From NCBI GenBank assembly GCA_009809945.1, contig WTPW01001561.1, positions 50,474 through 114,473 of the forward strand: a stretch of 64,000 bases of DNA, written 5' to 3'. The position numbers and the translations under genes are program-made. Source of the stretch: Gigaspora margarita. Lineage: Eukaryota; Glomeromycota; Glomeromycetes; Diversisporales; Gigasporaceae. The notes beneath the pieces were generated by a model that worked only from the letters and a program-made list of their open reading frames with translations, ran no database searches and was not told the DNA's origin. Positions 35,028-46,565 of this stretch are shown in pieces. Numbering within the stretch: position 1 is the stretch's first letter; each line of letters starts with the position of its first letter.

Positions 35028-35476
35028 TACCATACCTACTGAGCAAAAGACCCAGGTTCTAATACAATATTCCTGATCAAAAACTTACCAAGTACCCCAA
35101 GCATTTCATTTGGCAATGGGTATTTTGTGTGGTAGGATCTTTTGATAAGGGTATTTTGTGTGAAGGTATTTTATGGTTACTCTGCATTTTGCACAATGAT
35201 TTCTAGCAAAATCAGTATAAAACCATTTCAATTAAATTTGATCAATCAAAATAATTGAGCAATAACTCAATTACTAGCAAATCTTATTAAGGAAGCTGCT
35301 TAATACTACAATATTAATAAATATAATATACTCAGGTCTTTTACAAAATTCTTTATCAAATAATTGCAAAATACCCAGGTATTATACTTGGTGAAAAAAT
35401 ATGCTATGTAAAATACCTAGTTCTTTTGCATAAGGGGTACTCAAAAAGGAGGTCTTTTGCTTAGTACAGTATGATA
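35028..35476. mobile_element. MITE of the AGCAAAAGACC/GACCAAAGTACC family
   Basis: Left TACCATACCTACTGAGCAAA followed by AGACC; complement of right TATCATACTGTACTAAGCAA followed by AAGACC. Both halves carry CTAATACAAT, AATACCCAGGT and TTTTGCATAGGGGTA-like blocks of the family at 14640-14899. It is larger than that copy and may include an internal insertion (about 35180-35320). Confidence 0.5.
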
Positions 35477-36570
35477 GTTGTAATTGAACTAATATTATAT
35501 AAAAAGTTATAAATTTTATCATTTTTTGCTATGAATTTGGTGTGTTATTTTTTTGCAAATAAAAGCAACTATTGCAGTAGAAAGTGGTGCAGAAAAGAAA
35601 TATATTGTCTTTTTTATAGAGCAAAGATTTGCATCAAAGCAAATTGTTAAATGAAAACTTTTTGGAATTGGTTTAACAATTAGTAGATTATTTTCATATA
35701 TTGCAATTCTATAGGTTCTATAAATTCTAGTGACATTTTTGTAAAAGAAATCAAGATCTAAAGCATCAGATTCTTGGGATGTTAGATAGGTGTACTGGAA
35801 TAATATTATTAGTAATTTGATTAGAATAAAAATTTGGTTAAATAAATAGAATTAGTATTTTGAATTGTTAAAAGAAAGTTTAAATTTAACAAATAAAACA
35901 ACAAAGTAGAAATTGTTACAAGCTTCATAAAGAGGTATAATTTGTTTTGTATAATATAATATCAACAAAAGCTAGAATAAATTATACAAGACATGTGTTA
36001 TTCAGATCATGTAATATTCAGTCATTGTTATACAACTTACATGCTATACAAAATATACAAAATTGTATAATTTAGATAACATTCCTTTGTATAAATTAGA
36101 GAGGTTATAAAAGATAAATAATTGTTTTGTGTAAAATTAATTAATAATTTGTATAAATAATTAAGAACCAATAAATTTTACATTATTAAAAATGTGAGTA
36201 GCGTGATTTTAAGCTACACAAAAAAAGCCTTTAGGTTTTTTGTTGTAAAAAAAAAAAAAAGAAAAAAATAAGAAAAAAAAATAAAAGAATTAAAGATATT
36301 TTAAGTATACCTTAGTCAATTTTAAGTTTATAGGCCTAAAATACAGCTTGATGTAATAAGAATATATGCTTTTTAACTTTTTTTATTTTGTAAAATAGAT
36401 TAAAAAGGTTGTTAAAGAGTGCCACATGTGCCTCAGATGCATTTTGCATTCTGAGATAGTCTAAAAAAAAAAAAAAGTTGATTTAAATGTATTTTGAAAA
36501 AATACAATTTTAGGCCAAAGGACCTTTACTCAATAGGTTTGAAAATTTTAGCAATAAAATTTTAGTATTA
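35477..36570. other. Gene-free AT-rich stretch
   Basis: No open frame of note, no element ends. Poly(A)-like tract at 36246-36290 and at 36462-36474. Nothing further supported. Confidence 0.5.
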
Positions 36571-37523
36571 TAAGGTAGATATGTCTAATTCAGTGCACCT
36601 AAGTTCTACGAAGAATACCACATGACATGTCAATCAGAATCAGATGATTTTAGTACTATTCGATTCAGCTCCTCAAGATGAATTGAATGACAACAAAATC
36701 ACCTGAATCTGATCACTTAATCATGAGATATCAAATTTTAACACTTATCTTAAAACATAGTCCAATTTTGGCACAGTATCTAATTCGGCATACTAAAGAT
36801 CTTTAATAATATCTTGTGAACCATTGATCCAAATTATACAATTTTGATACCATTCGATTTGTCATGATGAAACGAGTCGGGTGGTACTAAAATTATGTGA
36901 TTATGATTGATAGTTTACAAGATATTATCATTTAATCAAAATAACCAGATAAAACAAAATTTGAAATTAATATAAATCATTGATAATCTTTGACAGACAG
37001 TCCGTTTTTGATAATTTTACCACCAAACTAACTGCCTTGAAGAGATGATTCCAATAAGCCCAAATTGTTAAAATCTAATTAAGGGATCACAAGATCATTA
37101 GGGATTTTCTTATTATTTTGATGAAAATTAGATTAGTTAAACTAATTAATTTTTATTCAAAGTAATACAAAAATCTTAATGATCTTGTGATCCTGTGATT
37201 GGATTTTAACGATTTTGGGCTCATTGGAATTGTCTCTTCAAGGCAGTTGTTCTGGTGTTAAAATTATCAAAATGGACTGATCTATCAAAATTTATTTATG
37301 ATTTTATGCTAATTTTCAAAGAATATATATAAGTAGATTATTTTGGTTAAATGAAAATATCTTGTAAACTATCAGTTAGAATCACATGATTTTGGTACCA
37401 TTTGATTTGTCTTGATGAGATGAATCGAATGGTACTAAAATCATGTAATTCTGATTAACAGTTCATAAGATATCATTAGTGCGCCAAATTAGGCACTGCG
37501 CCAAATTAGACATATCTACCTTA
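36571..37523. mobile_element. Foldback element with TAAGGTAGATATGTC ends
   Basis: Left TAAGGTAGATATGTCTAATT and complement of right TAAGGTAGATATGTCTAATT match for 20 bases. Arms contain CAGAATCACATGATTTTGGT and ATTCGATTCRTCTTGATGAG blocks, plus the GATTCCAATAAGCCCAAA module shared with 33053-33948. The palindromic TAAGG/CCTTA end leaves the target duplication as TA. About 950 bp, no coding sequence. Confidence 0.65.
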
Positions 37524-37743
37524 TGTATTTTTAAAAAAGGTCAAGTTTATTTAGATGTAAAAACTAAGTTATTTTAATAAATTTTAATATTATAAAAATT
37601 TTTAAATTCTCAAGTTGGGAAAATTGTTGTACAAGTGATTAACAGGAAGAGTTTTTTGGATTTTCCAAATTGTTTAAAATAAACATTTGTATAGTGTGAA
37701 ACAGCATGAACTAATTTCCTGCACCAAAGTTTGTAATAAATAC

Positions 37744-38155
37744 TCAATTTTGATTGGCTAATATAATATCAATTATTATAAAACGCACTTATGGTGTTTT
37801 ACTACCATAGGTAAATTAGATTTGCAAATCCATGTAACAAAAACAAAAAAATAAATTTTTATAAAACAAAAAATTAATTTTGATTACTTTAGGGTTAGGG
37901 TAAGGCCTGGGATTTTATTGGGGCATTAGTATATACAAAATTTAGCAAGGAATTTTTTTTATTAGTGCCCCAAAGTTGGTTTTATAAGCAAAATTTTGAG
38001 ATATAAATGTTTTTTTAAAAAAAATAAACAAAGAACGAAATTTTATGTTACACCTGATCTTAAATTTTGATTGGCTATTCTAATCGTTTTGTGTAACATG
38101 GTGTAAAACACCATAGGTGCGTTTTAGTAAAACTCTATAATATATTCAATTGTAA
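37744..38155. mobile_element. Foldback MITE with AAAACGCACYTATGGTGTTTTAC arms
   Basis: AAAACGCACTTATGGTGTTT on the left and its near-complement on the right (about 38098-38135), with outer ends of CAATTTTGATTGGC type. The centre carries TTAGGGTTAGGG at about 37881-37893. Boundaries are approximate. No gene. Confidence 0.5.
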
Positions 38156-38668
38156 TTGGTTAAAAATTATATATAATTTTTTTTTTATATACTAAACACC
38201 AAATTTTTAATTTCTTAGTAAACTTTAAATTGATATAACTTTTTTAAATTAAAATAAAATAAAAATCTTTTTTAGCCAAATTGTAGCTTAGGCTTAAAGC
38301 TACAAATTGGCTAAAAAAAATTTAAACCCATTTTTTATTTTTAAGTTATATCAATTTTTTAAAATTTATATAAAAAGGTATTGGTTTATAGTGTCCTATA
38401 CTGTATATTATTTAATATTTATTAGCATTCAATTATTCTTATTAGATATTCTATTATTATTAATATTTTTGCCATTATCTAAGTTCTTTATTTTATTTAT
38501 TTATATTTGTATTTCTATTATAGATCAGCTTTATTGTATGTCTACTAGATATATATATATTAGCAAATTAGTTTAATTTTAAATTATTTCTATTATAATC
38601 ACTTATACTTGCAGATTTCTAATTATAAATAAACTTCTTATGTTTATTATTATTGAATATCTTAGAAG

Positions 38669-38808
38669 CAGGTTGACAATAGAGCTCAATAGAGCCCAAT
38701 GGAGCTGCAGATGAAGCCAATAGAGCTCTGAATAAAGTCAATAGATACTAGTTTTTTGAGCTCCATTTATACAACTATTGAGCTCCATTGGCTCTATGGC
38801 CAACTCTG
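38669..38808. mobile_element. Tiny non-autonomous hAT element, 140 bp
   Basis: A perfect 8-bp target duplication CTTAGAAG flanks it (38661-38668, 38809-38816). Ends CAGGTTGACAATAGAGC and, as complement, CAGAGTTGGCCATAGAGC. Nearly all of it is repeated GAGCTC, CAATAGAGC and CCAATGGAGC words, that is, little more than the subterminal binding zone. Smallest hAT element in the window. Confidence 0.8.
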
Positions 38809-38816
38809 CTTAGAAG

Positions 38817-40084
38817 CTTTAATTTTTTTTTTGCTTTGTTAGATATTCTATTATATACAAAAATTAAACTATCTATATTTTCCTTATTTTTTTTAGATTA
38901 ATTATTGCTAAACCAGATTCAATCTTATAGGATTCATTTCTATTATAAATTATATCATCATCAAGGGCTTCCTTACTTGTTTTATTATTATATTATCAAA
39001 ATAATTTTTTATTCTTAGGTTTACAAACAGAATTATAATAAGCAAATCTTTGATTCTATTTGCTATCTCTTTATTATCATCTATCTCTTTAACTGTTTTT
39101 TTTTGATTTTCTACCTTTTAATAAATGTTTCTCTATAATTGTTGCTACTACTTTGTTATATTATAAGACATGAAATTCAATGCTATAATCCTACTACAAC
39201 ATAGCTTTTTCAACTGGAAATGAACTAGTATATTAGATTATCTTTATCAACAATATTCTCAACTAGTTTTATATATATGTCGATTTAGTAAATATACTTT
39301 TTAATAGATTTGTCTTCTATTGTCTTATTTGTACTAACTTTATAATTCTTTTTTCCAAATTGCTTTCAATATCAATTTGTTTATTATTGCTTTTAATTTT
39401 CTTAATCATAACAACTTTCAATATGTTCTAATTATTATCTAATACTTTTACTAGATCTTTAATTTACAATTTTATTATATCATATATATAATTACAAATC
39501 TTTTTATATTTGGCCATTTTATTTTACTTTTTAATTTAGCATAGTTCTTAGGGCAGTGTTATTAATCACCTTATTATTTTTTATTATAGGCCTACTCTTC
39601 TCCCCCCTCTTTAATATAGATTTGGTCAGGTTCTTATATATAATTTCAACATTTTTTACCCCCCTCTCCCCCTAAAAAATCACCTGATTTTTGCACTCCC
39701 CTTATAGTTATATAGAAATTCTTCTATACTATTGAATTCACTTTCTTTATAGTAATACAGTTTTTTAATACCTAGGCCATCTAAGTTCAACTTAATAATA
39801 TATCTCACCAATTTAAGAAATACTATTTTTGGTATACAATTGACTTTTGCTTACAAAGTCCTATTTGTCATATAGTTAAGCAATATAGAGCTAACTATAC
39901 CAAATTGTACTTTGATTGAACACTCACTTTGATATATACTTTGTATAAAGTTAATAATATAAAAGTTTTTAATAACTAAAAAGACTTCTAATCTACTACT
40001 AAAGTTTTCTCTATTACTTATATTCTTATTTATGTTTTTATATAATTGTCTGAAGCATAGCAAGGACTTATATATATATATAAA
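38817..40084. other. AT-rich stretch, possible decayed minus-strand coding sequence
   Basis: On the minus strand 39520-38900 is purine-rich with short hydrophilic open stretches (Lys/Ile/Asp-rich) in changing frames, as in an old coding relic, but no family could be recognised and AT bias alone might produce this. The plus-strand hydrophobic 89-codon frame at 38307-38576 is low-complexity and not called. A Tourist-like MITE lies inside at 39551-39701. Confidence 0.3.
39551..39701. mobile_element. Tourist-like MITE (C-rich family), copy 3
   Basis: 151 bp flanked by TTA (39548-39550, 39702-39704). Ends GGGCAGTGTTATTAATCACC and complement GGGGAGTGCAAAAATCAGG. Retains both C-rich tracts. Confidence 0.75.
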
Positions 40085-40089
40085 AGTTG

Positions 40090-40725
40090 AAAAATGTCCA
40101 TCTGTCTAGCATGTGACTTGTTGGTGATTGACTGCTACAGTTCACACTAGATCTTTTATTTAAAAAATAAACATTTGTTTGACATGTAACTTGATGGCGA
40201 TTGGCTGCTATAGCCCATACCAGTTCCTATGTTTGAAAAATATCTATCTGTCTAGCACATGAAATGTTGGTAATTGGCTGCTATGGTTTATACTATATAT
40301 GAGAATGAATTATTTTAGGTTCTAAAACCCAAAATTAAAATTTGAAGATGAAATAGTTTTTGATCTATTTTATTTAAAAGACAAAATTATTTAATACTTA
40401 TTTTAAATAGACAAAATTATAAGAAACATATCTATATAAATTTTATTTGCTCTTCCTTAAAAAATTTTAATTTTCTCTAATGAAGACGAAATAGGCCCTT
40501 TTCAAAAATCAATTTCAGTGGCATTACTAGTTCATACTAGACTTTATATTTGAATATGTCTATCTGTCTAGTACTTGACTTGTTGGTGATTGGCTATTAT
40601 AGTCCACACTAGACATTAATTTGAAAAATGTCTATCTGTTCACAATATGACTATACTATAATTGGCTATTATGGACTATACTAGACTTCTGATTAAAAAA
40701 AGTCCATCTGTCTACTACATTATAT
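40090..40725. repeat. ~70-bp tandem repeat, about six units, with an insertion
   Basis: Units read approximately GTCTATCTGTCTAGCATGTG, ACTTGTTGGTGATTGGCTGC, TATAGTCCACACTAGAC, starting near 40095, 40168, 40240, 40556, 40630 and 40700. A 225-base insert (40304-40527) splits the third and fourth units. It has more G+C than the flanks and no open frame. Confidence 0.7.
40304..40527. mobile_element. Repeat of unknown class, copy 1
   Basis: This insert in the 70-bp array is also present, reversed, at 44909-45148. Shared blocks include GACGAAATAGGCCCTTTTCA, TCAATTTCAGTGGCAT, TTTTAATTTTCTCTAATGAA and CAAAATTATTTAATACTTAT. Ends are not inverted repeats. No target duplication was pinned down; TACTA occurs at both edges. 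Class unknown. Confidence 0.55.
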
Positions 40726-40804
40726 ATTTTTTTCACTTTACAACCTAGTGCTATCTTTATTAGATATTTAAATACAAGTACAAAAATAATGTTCTAACTA
40801 TATA

Positions 40805-41949
40805 CAAAATCTATAATCACAACTCTTTCTGACGATCACTTGGACACAGAATTTCCAACACTTTTTATAAATCGCTATTAAAACCGAAAACAAATTATGA
40901 GGAAATACCATAAGACGGCATCTACTATTTAGGGATAGAGGGCATAGACTATCTGCTAGTAGCTTCAGAGTTCATCACTTACTGCAGGAACAGCACTTGT
41001 CGTTTAGAGGCAAAGTTCATAGACTGCCTGCTGACAAGCTCAGAGTTTATCACTTACCAGCAAGAAAAGTACTGAGTTGACCCTCCAAGGAGGAAGTAGG
41101 AGCGTTGAAGTTTACAAAAAGAAACTACTCTCTTTACGTGTACAAGTGAAACACTAGAACTATATACTTACTATTATATTCTCGCTTGGAGTTTTTTTTT
41201 CTAGAATTTTGAACAAAAAGTGGGAAATTCGCCATACCCCTTCCAAAAGATCAGCATTGTTGTTCCTATCCTAATCGGGAAGAAGGTATGCAAGTTGATA
41301 AACAGGAACAGACGCATAATAAGACATAACGCAAAGGAGTAGGCTGACCTGCAAGGAATAAATTCCAGAACATTCTTTTTTTCTGCAAACACATACATAT
41401 AATACTTAGACAAGAGATTTTTGCGCAGTATATATAATTTTTACCATTTTTTTAGTTGATTTTTCTTTTATTAATATATGTATGTCAGGCCATTTTCTTT
41501 TTTTATGCTTTTTTCATCTTTTCCATTTTATTTTTTTTACTCATTTAGAACATTAGTATTCCCCCATTTTGATATTACCCTATATTTTCGTCCCCTTATA
41601 TACCCTTTCATTTTATTGCTTTTTGTTGTTTTCGTTAGGTAGATACTAGTTAGTAAACTGTTCTGCCAGGATCTAGGTAGAAGAAGTTTTTAAGAAAAGA
41701 GATGGTCATGATGAGTTGATAGGTCTCCACTAGCGAACTATATATGCAAGGGTTGAAATACCCTTGGTATATAGGGAAGCGAATCCTATTCTGACAGGTC
41801 ACGTACAGGTGCCTTGAGTAACCGGATGAGTTTTTTTTTAATTTTAAGGTTAGAAAAACTGGAATTAGTAATAGCATTTGATAATGTAACTACATTCAAT
41901 AATTAATAAAAAAGGTCATGATCATCAGGCTTTTGAAGCGAAAAAAAAA
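40805..41949 (+). mobile_element. Poly(A)-tailed headless retroposon, 1145 bp, best copy
   Basis: A perfect 16-bp target duplication ATGTTCTAACTATATA flanks it (40789-40804, 41950-41965) and it ends GAAGCG then an A run. It starts near AACTCTTTCTGACGATCACT. Conserved blocks in order: CTACTATTTAGGGATAGAGG, AGTTCATAGACTGCCTGCTG, CTTCCAAAAGATCAGCATTG, AAACAGGAACAGACGCATAA, TGCGCAGTATATATAA, TCTGACAGGT. No A or B box was found and no long open frame, so it is neither a classic SINE nor an intact LINE. Minus-strand open frames at 41201-41413 and 41650-41877 are not shared between copies. Other copies: 20195, 24895, 45244 (reversed). Confidence 0.75.
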
Positions 41950-41965
41950 ATGTTCTAACTATATA

Positions 41966-42316
41966 TGTAGGGTTGTTGCACTAAGCTTTATTTCAGTTTG
42001 AACATGCCACCACGAGTTCTTAAAGTAACTTTTCAGACTTTGGCCTCTTAATACATCATATGACTTTAGTTATTCAAATTGGCAATTTTGACTCAAGTAT
42101 GATCCCAGGGTTTTGACCACAACTACTACAGCGCCATATCATAAAGATCTGTTCATTGATGTTCTGGGTCCCTTTCTTCCTGTGGTGTTTTAGTCTCTGA
42201 TATTGTAAAATCTGCATTATGGTTTTTGTGATTTAGCACTACTAAAAATCAAACTAGCAACCTTCTGATTTGTATCCTTGGAGCATAACCGCTATGCTAT
42301 CAACCTAGAGAATATC
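41966..42316 (-). mobile_element. SINE with tRNA-like head, third family, interrupted by the retroposon
   Basis: On the minus strand from about 42312, TAGCATAGCGG is a perfect A-box match and GGTTGCTAGTTTGATTTTTAG is B-box-like at the right distance. The body runs down to 41966, where the retroposon's target duplication lies, and may continue at 40732-40788, making the retroposon an insertion into this SINE. A degenerate flanking repeat (CTACTACATTATAT at 40713, CTACTATATAATAT at 42318) is consistent with this but weak. Confidence 0.45.
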
Positions 42317-43555
42317 TACTATATAATATTATTTATATATGTATAAAAATAATGTATATATATTGTAAAATCTAGTTAGTTTATTTAACTAATTGTTATA
42401 ATACAGTGCAGGACACCTTAAACTAGCAACTTTTTTTTAAAGTGTCCAAATTTAAAACAAAAAACTAAATTTTAATTGGTTAATAATTTAAAATTTTATT
42501 ATGATTTTTTTATTATGTATTTAATTTTTTTATTATATTTTTTAATATAAGTAGTCAAATTTTACTTTTATTAGTAACTTTTAAAAGCATTAATACTTTT
42601 AAAATTCATTAAATTAAAAAATAAATTCTGTAATTTTGTTCTACTTGTTTTTCTGTATATTTTTACAAAAAATTTTTTTATTTATTTATATTTTTATTTT
42701 TATAAATAAATTTAAAAAATATTAGTTTTTACTTGCTGGTTTAAGGTGTTTTACACTGTATGTTATGCTTCCGACTCACAACAGTTCCTGTTAATCTAGT
42801 ATAATAATGTTGTAAGATTATTAATCTAACAATGTCATAATTACTAATCTTATAGTACATGATTATACATAGCAATAGTTAATTTTATTTTAATATAACT
42901 ATCACACATGTGATATTAGTTAATAAAAAGTTATGTTATTTAATTTACTAATTTTCTTATATGATTTTATATGCTTTACTGAAAAAATATACAAAAAAAC
43001 CAATTATTCTAAAATTAAAGTTAGATTTAAATAATTTAAATTTTTTTTTATTTTCTTACAAATTTTTTACAATATAACTTGTTAAATACTGTATTAAATT
43101 AAGTATTGTAAAATTTTAGAAAAATATGAAAGCTTAAAATCAATTTATACAAAATGTTTGCAATAAATATTGCTATAATTTTAAATAAAAAATATTATTA
43201 TTAAAGAATATTTAACAAGTTTAAAATAATATTTATCATTTGTTATTATAAAATATTTTTTTAATCTATACTAAATTTCTTATTAATAAAAAATATAATT
43301 AAAAAAAAATAATATTTTATTTTTAACAATTCTGAAAATATTTTTTGACTATCTTTACTATATGAATAGTTTTTTAGTTTTATAAAAAATTTTATGTTTT
43401 TTACAGCTATTTTAATAATTCTGGAACATTGATAAAAATTAGCCCAGATAATTTTTTAGCCAATCTGATTAAGTTTGTGATTTTGGCATAATAGAATCAA
43501 TAAAATTGATGTTATATAATTTAATATCAAATGAATAATATATATATTATTGAAA
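42317..43555. other. Gene-free AT-rich stretch
   Basis: Very AT-rich, including a diverged inverted pair (TACAGTGCAGGACACCTTAA at 42412 and TTAAGGTGTTTTACACTGTA at 42741) that may bound a ~350-bp MITE (about 42411-42762). Otherwise no open frame or recognised repeat. Confidence 0.45.
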
Positions 43556-43779
43556 GGAAGAATCTATTTGTTGCACTCCACAACATGCCTTATTTGTCAC
43601 AGGTACATTTATAACTCAAAATTTTACTAAGATAACACCTATTGCACTTCTAACAAAAAATGATAACAATTCTGTATTAATCTTGACTTTAATACTAATT
43701 TAATTCTACTTTAATATTAATAAGACCTTAAAACCTTATGGGCTGTAATGTGTTATGGGTGTGACAAATAGATTTTTTC
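43556..43779. mobile_element. Mutator-type MITE, 224 bp
   Basis: A perfect 9-bp target duplication TTATTGAAA flanks it (43547-43555, 43780-43788). Ends GGAAGAATCTATTTGTTGCA and, as complement, GAAAAAATCTATTTGTCACA. A 9-bp duplication is typical of Mutator-like elements. No coding sequence. Confidence 0.65.
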
Positions 43780-44006
43780 TTATTGAAAAACTTAGAATAT
43801 GTATTATTTTGAAAAATTGCTAAACATTTAGGTGTTAGTATATCTTCTATAAGTCGAGTTCTCAAGCACTTTCAAAAATATAGATGTATTAAAATGCTTC
43901 TATCACTTTTAGGAGAACACATTCACTGAACATAATTGATATAAAATTTAATAAAAAAACCTAATTTTATATGTGTGAATTACAATGTAAGATAGAATAC
44001 TAATTA

Positions 44007-44179
44007 CAGTCAACTCCAGCAATAGTCACACCCATATTTGTCACAATCTTGCTATAGTCACCTTGATTTTATTTATCTAATCATGCTAACTATATAAATT
44101 ATTTCTCACTTTAGTTACAATTTTGCAATAGGCACAAAAATAGCTAATTTTAGCATGTGACTATTGCGGGAGTTGACTG
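44007..44179. mobile_element. Pogo/mariner-type MITE, 173 bp
   Basis: CAGTCAACTCCAGCAATAGT on the left and CAGTCAACTCCCGCAATAGT as complement of the right end differ at one base in 20. TA flanks both sides (44005-44006, 44180-44181). Inner copies of ATAGTCAC recur. The closely matched ends suggest a fairly young copy. Confidence 0.8.
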
Positions 44180-44181
44180 TA

Positions 44182-44908
44182 AACACAAAACTAGTCTTAT
44201 GACAATTAAATGACTATGTGAACAAATTTATATATACAAGCAACCCCTATAAAAAAAATTAAAATCAAATTAAGATTTTGTTTTAATTAAAATTATTTAA
44301 AAATGAGCATTTTTCACAACAAAAACTTATATAAAACCTACATAAATTCTTGAATATTTTTAAATTTTCTAAATGTTCCCAATTTCCTGTTTATAACTTT
44401 TTTCTTTATACAAAAAATAAAAAAATTTAAAAATAATCAGAAATTTATTCATTTTTAAAAGTATAATCTGAACAAAATCAAAATATGGTATTAATTTTTT
44501 TTTTATAGGGTAAAAGTAATATTTTTCCTTTTTTAATATGTCACCAATTCATACAATATGTTTATTGTAAAAATTTAATTTATATATAGAGCCCTCTTTA
44601 TATTTTTATTAGTTGAAAAGATATATAAATCAGTATTATATACAAGCTAAAACATGCTAAACATATTGGATAAGCATTCAAACGAAAATTTAAAAATGTT
44701 GACATTGTTGTTACAATGATCTGTAATACAATCATTATGATACAAAATAAATAGTTTTTATTATACAGAACATACCGAAATTACAAACTTAATCGAATCG
44801 GCTAAAAAATTATTCAGCTAATTTTTACCAAGTATCCAGGTTTATGAAAAAGTGTAAATACGAAAATAAAATCAAGCAAATCATTTTTAAATTTTATGTC
44901 ATGAGTAG
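44182..44908. other. Gene-free AT-rich stretch
   Basis: No open frame, RNA gene or element end recognised. Confidence 0.5.
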
Positions 44909-45148
44909 TGATGCCACTGAAATTGATTTTTAACAAAGGCCTATTTCGTCTTTATTAGAGAAAATTAAAATTTTTTATAAGGAAAAGCAAATAAAATTTA
45001 TATAAATATGTTCTTTATAATTTCATCTATTCAAAAAAAGTATCAAATAATTTCGTCTTTCAAGTAAAATAGGTAAAAAACAATTTTGTCTTTAAATTTT
45101 AATTTTGAGGTTTCAAACCTGAAATGCTTTCATTCTTATATATAGTTA
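44909..45148. mobile_element. Repeat of unknown class, copy 2 (reversed)
   Basis: Aligns in reverse with 40304-40527 over nearly its whole length with scattered differences. The outer edges read GATGCCACTGAAATTGATTT and AACCTGAAATGCTTTCATTC. A short fragment with TTTCAAACCTGAAATG also occurs at about 47600. Confidence 0.55.
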
Positions 45149-45237
45149 TGAGAACCAAACATTAACTTTGTATAGCCAATAAAAATAATTTATTAATTAA
45201 AATAAGAATACATTTATTAATTCATTTTTAATAACAA

Positions 45238-45243
<6 letters not shown>

Positions 45244-45276
<33 letters not shown>

Positions 45277-46221
45277 TTTGGCAGTTCCACCATTTACTTT
45301 TATTAGTTTTAAGTTTATATGAAAAAGATCATACAAATTACATAGCTAATTTATAGGAATGGCACCACTTGGCTGTCTATACAGATGCCCAAGAGTAATC
45401 TGCTGCACTAGTAAAAAAACTACTAGGAGCTCTGTTGAACTACCGGCACTACAAAAAGTGCACTCCTGGCATAGGAAGTAAACTTCAATAGGGTGAGAAA
45501 AAGATACTATAACTAAAAAGGAAATAAAAAAATAGGGGAATAAGACAGAAAGACTAAAAACCCAAAAAACTTCTAAAAGAAAAAAAAGGGTAAAAATAAA
45601 AAGAGAGACCTTTCTATTGAAAATTAAAATTTGGACAGAAACATAGTAAAAATTATATAGTACTGCACAGAGAAATGCTCCGCCAAAGTACTATATATAC
45701 AAAAAGAAAAGAAAATTCTAGAATTTAATTTCTAATAGATCTGTCTACTCCATTGCGTCATATCTCATTATGCGTCTGTTCCTGTTTATCAACCAATCTT
45801 TTGGAGGGGGTACACTAAGTTTCCCACTTTTCATCCAAAATCCCAGAATAAAAAAACTTCAAGCGAGAATATGATAGCAAGTATATGTTTGCTATGTAAA
45901 TATTGCCCAAATGACTTAAAGAAAGTATTGAAAAACTCATTTTTTAATTCACCGCCTGTCAACTAGATACTTTTGTCAATAAAAAAAACCTTCCACCAGA
46001 ATTTCTTGTCCCAAAGACGCTCTTTGCCATTTATCTTGCACAATGATGCTTCTGGCTTGCGTGCCAAATATATAAAGGAGTCACCAAGACAAACGAAGAA
46101 GAGGTTGACCTTTATAAAAACCAGTATTAATAGCTACTTCACCTTTTATTAAAAAAATTTTTTGTTTTTCTTTTGTTCAGAAATTTGGGCAGATGATCGA
46201 TGGGAAGAGTTTAAAATGGTG
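45244..46221 (-). mobile_element. Poly(A)-tailed headless retroposon, reverse copy
   Basis: Flanking direct repeats TAATAACAACTCTTT (45229-45243 and 46222-46236) and a run of about 30 T at 45241-45273 (the tail read on this strand) give a clear retroposition event on the minus strand. It shares AAACAGGAACAGACGCATAA, CTTGAAGTTTTTTTATTC and the ACTCTTCCCATCGATCATCT 5' region with the copy at 40805. No conserved open frame. Confidence 0.75.
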
Positions 46222-46445
46222 TAATAACAACTCTTTAATATATTTCTATCAGTTTATTTAAATATATATACTACCATATTCGTGAAATAATGGGCAGGGC
46301 ATAATTTTGAATTTTGGCCTAAATTAAGCTTTAATTCAGGTTAAAATTAAATAATGTCCTGTGCGTTATTTTGCAATTATATCGTAAAAAACTTTTTATA
46401 TAGAACAAACTATTAGTAAAGAATTTTTATAGCGAAAATATTAAA

Positions 46446-46565
46446 TACCATAAAATCTCGAAATAACGCACATGGGTGAAATTACAATTTTTAGCCTGAA
46501 TTAAGCTTAATTTAGACCAAGATTCAAAATAACACCTATGCCCGCTATTTTGAAGTTTTATGGTA
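46446..46565. mobile_element. MITE with TACCATAAAAT ends, 120 bp
   Basis: TACCATAAAATCTCGAAATA and, as complement of the right end, TACCATAAAACTTCAAAATA, with CGCACATGGG/GCGGGCAT just inside. The body includes an inverted AATTAAGCTTAATT. A neighbouring half copy lies at about 46272-46372. Confidence 0.65.

Noticed and set aside
38307-38576. Small membrane protein of 89 codons
   Set aside because: Ile/Leu/Phe/Tyr richness follows from AT-rich DNA; no motif, no splice partners and no conserved context.
40304-40527. Solo LTR of a retroelement
   Set aside because: No TG...CA ends and no clear 4-6 bp duplication were found in either copy.
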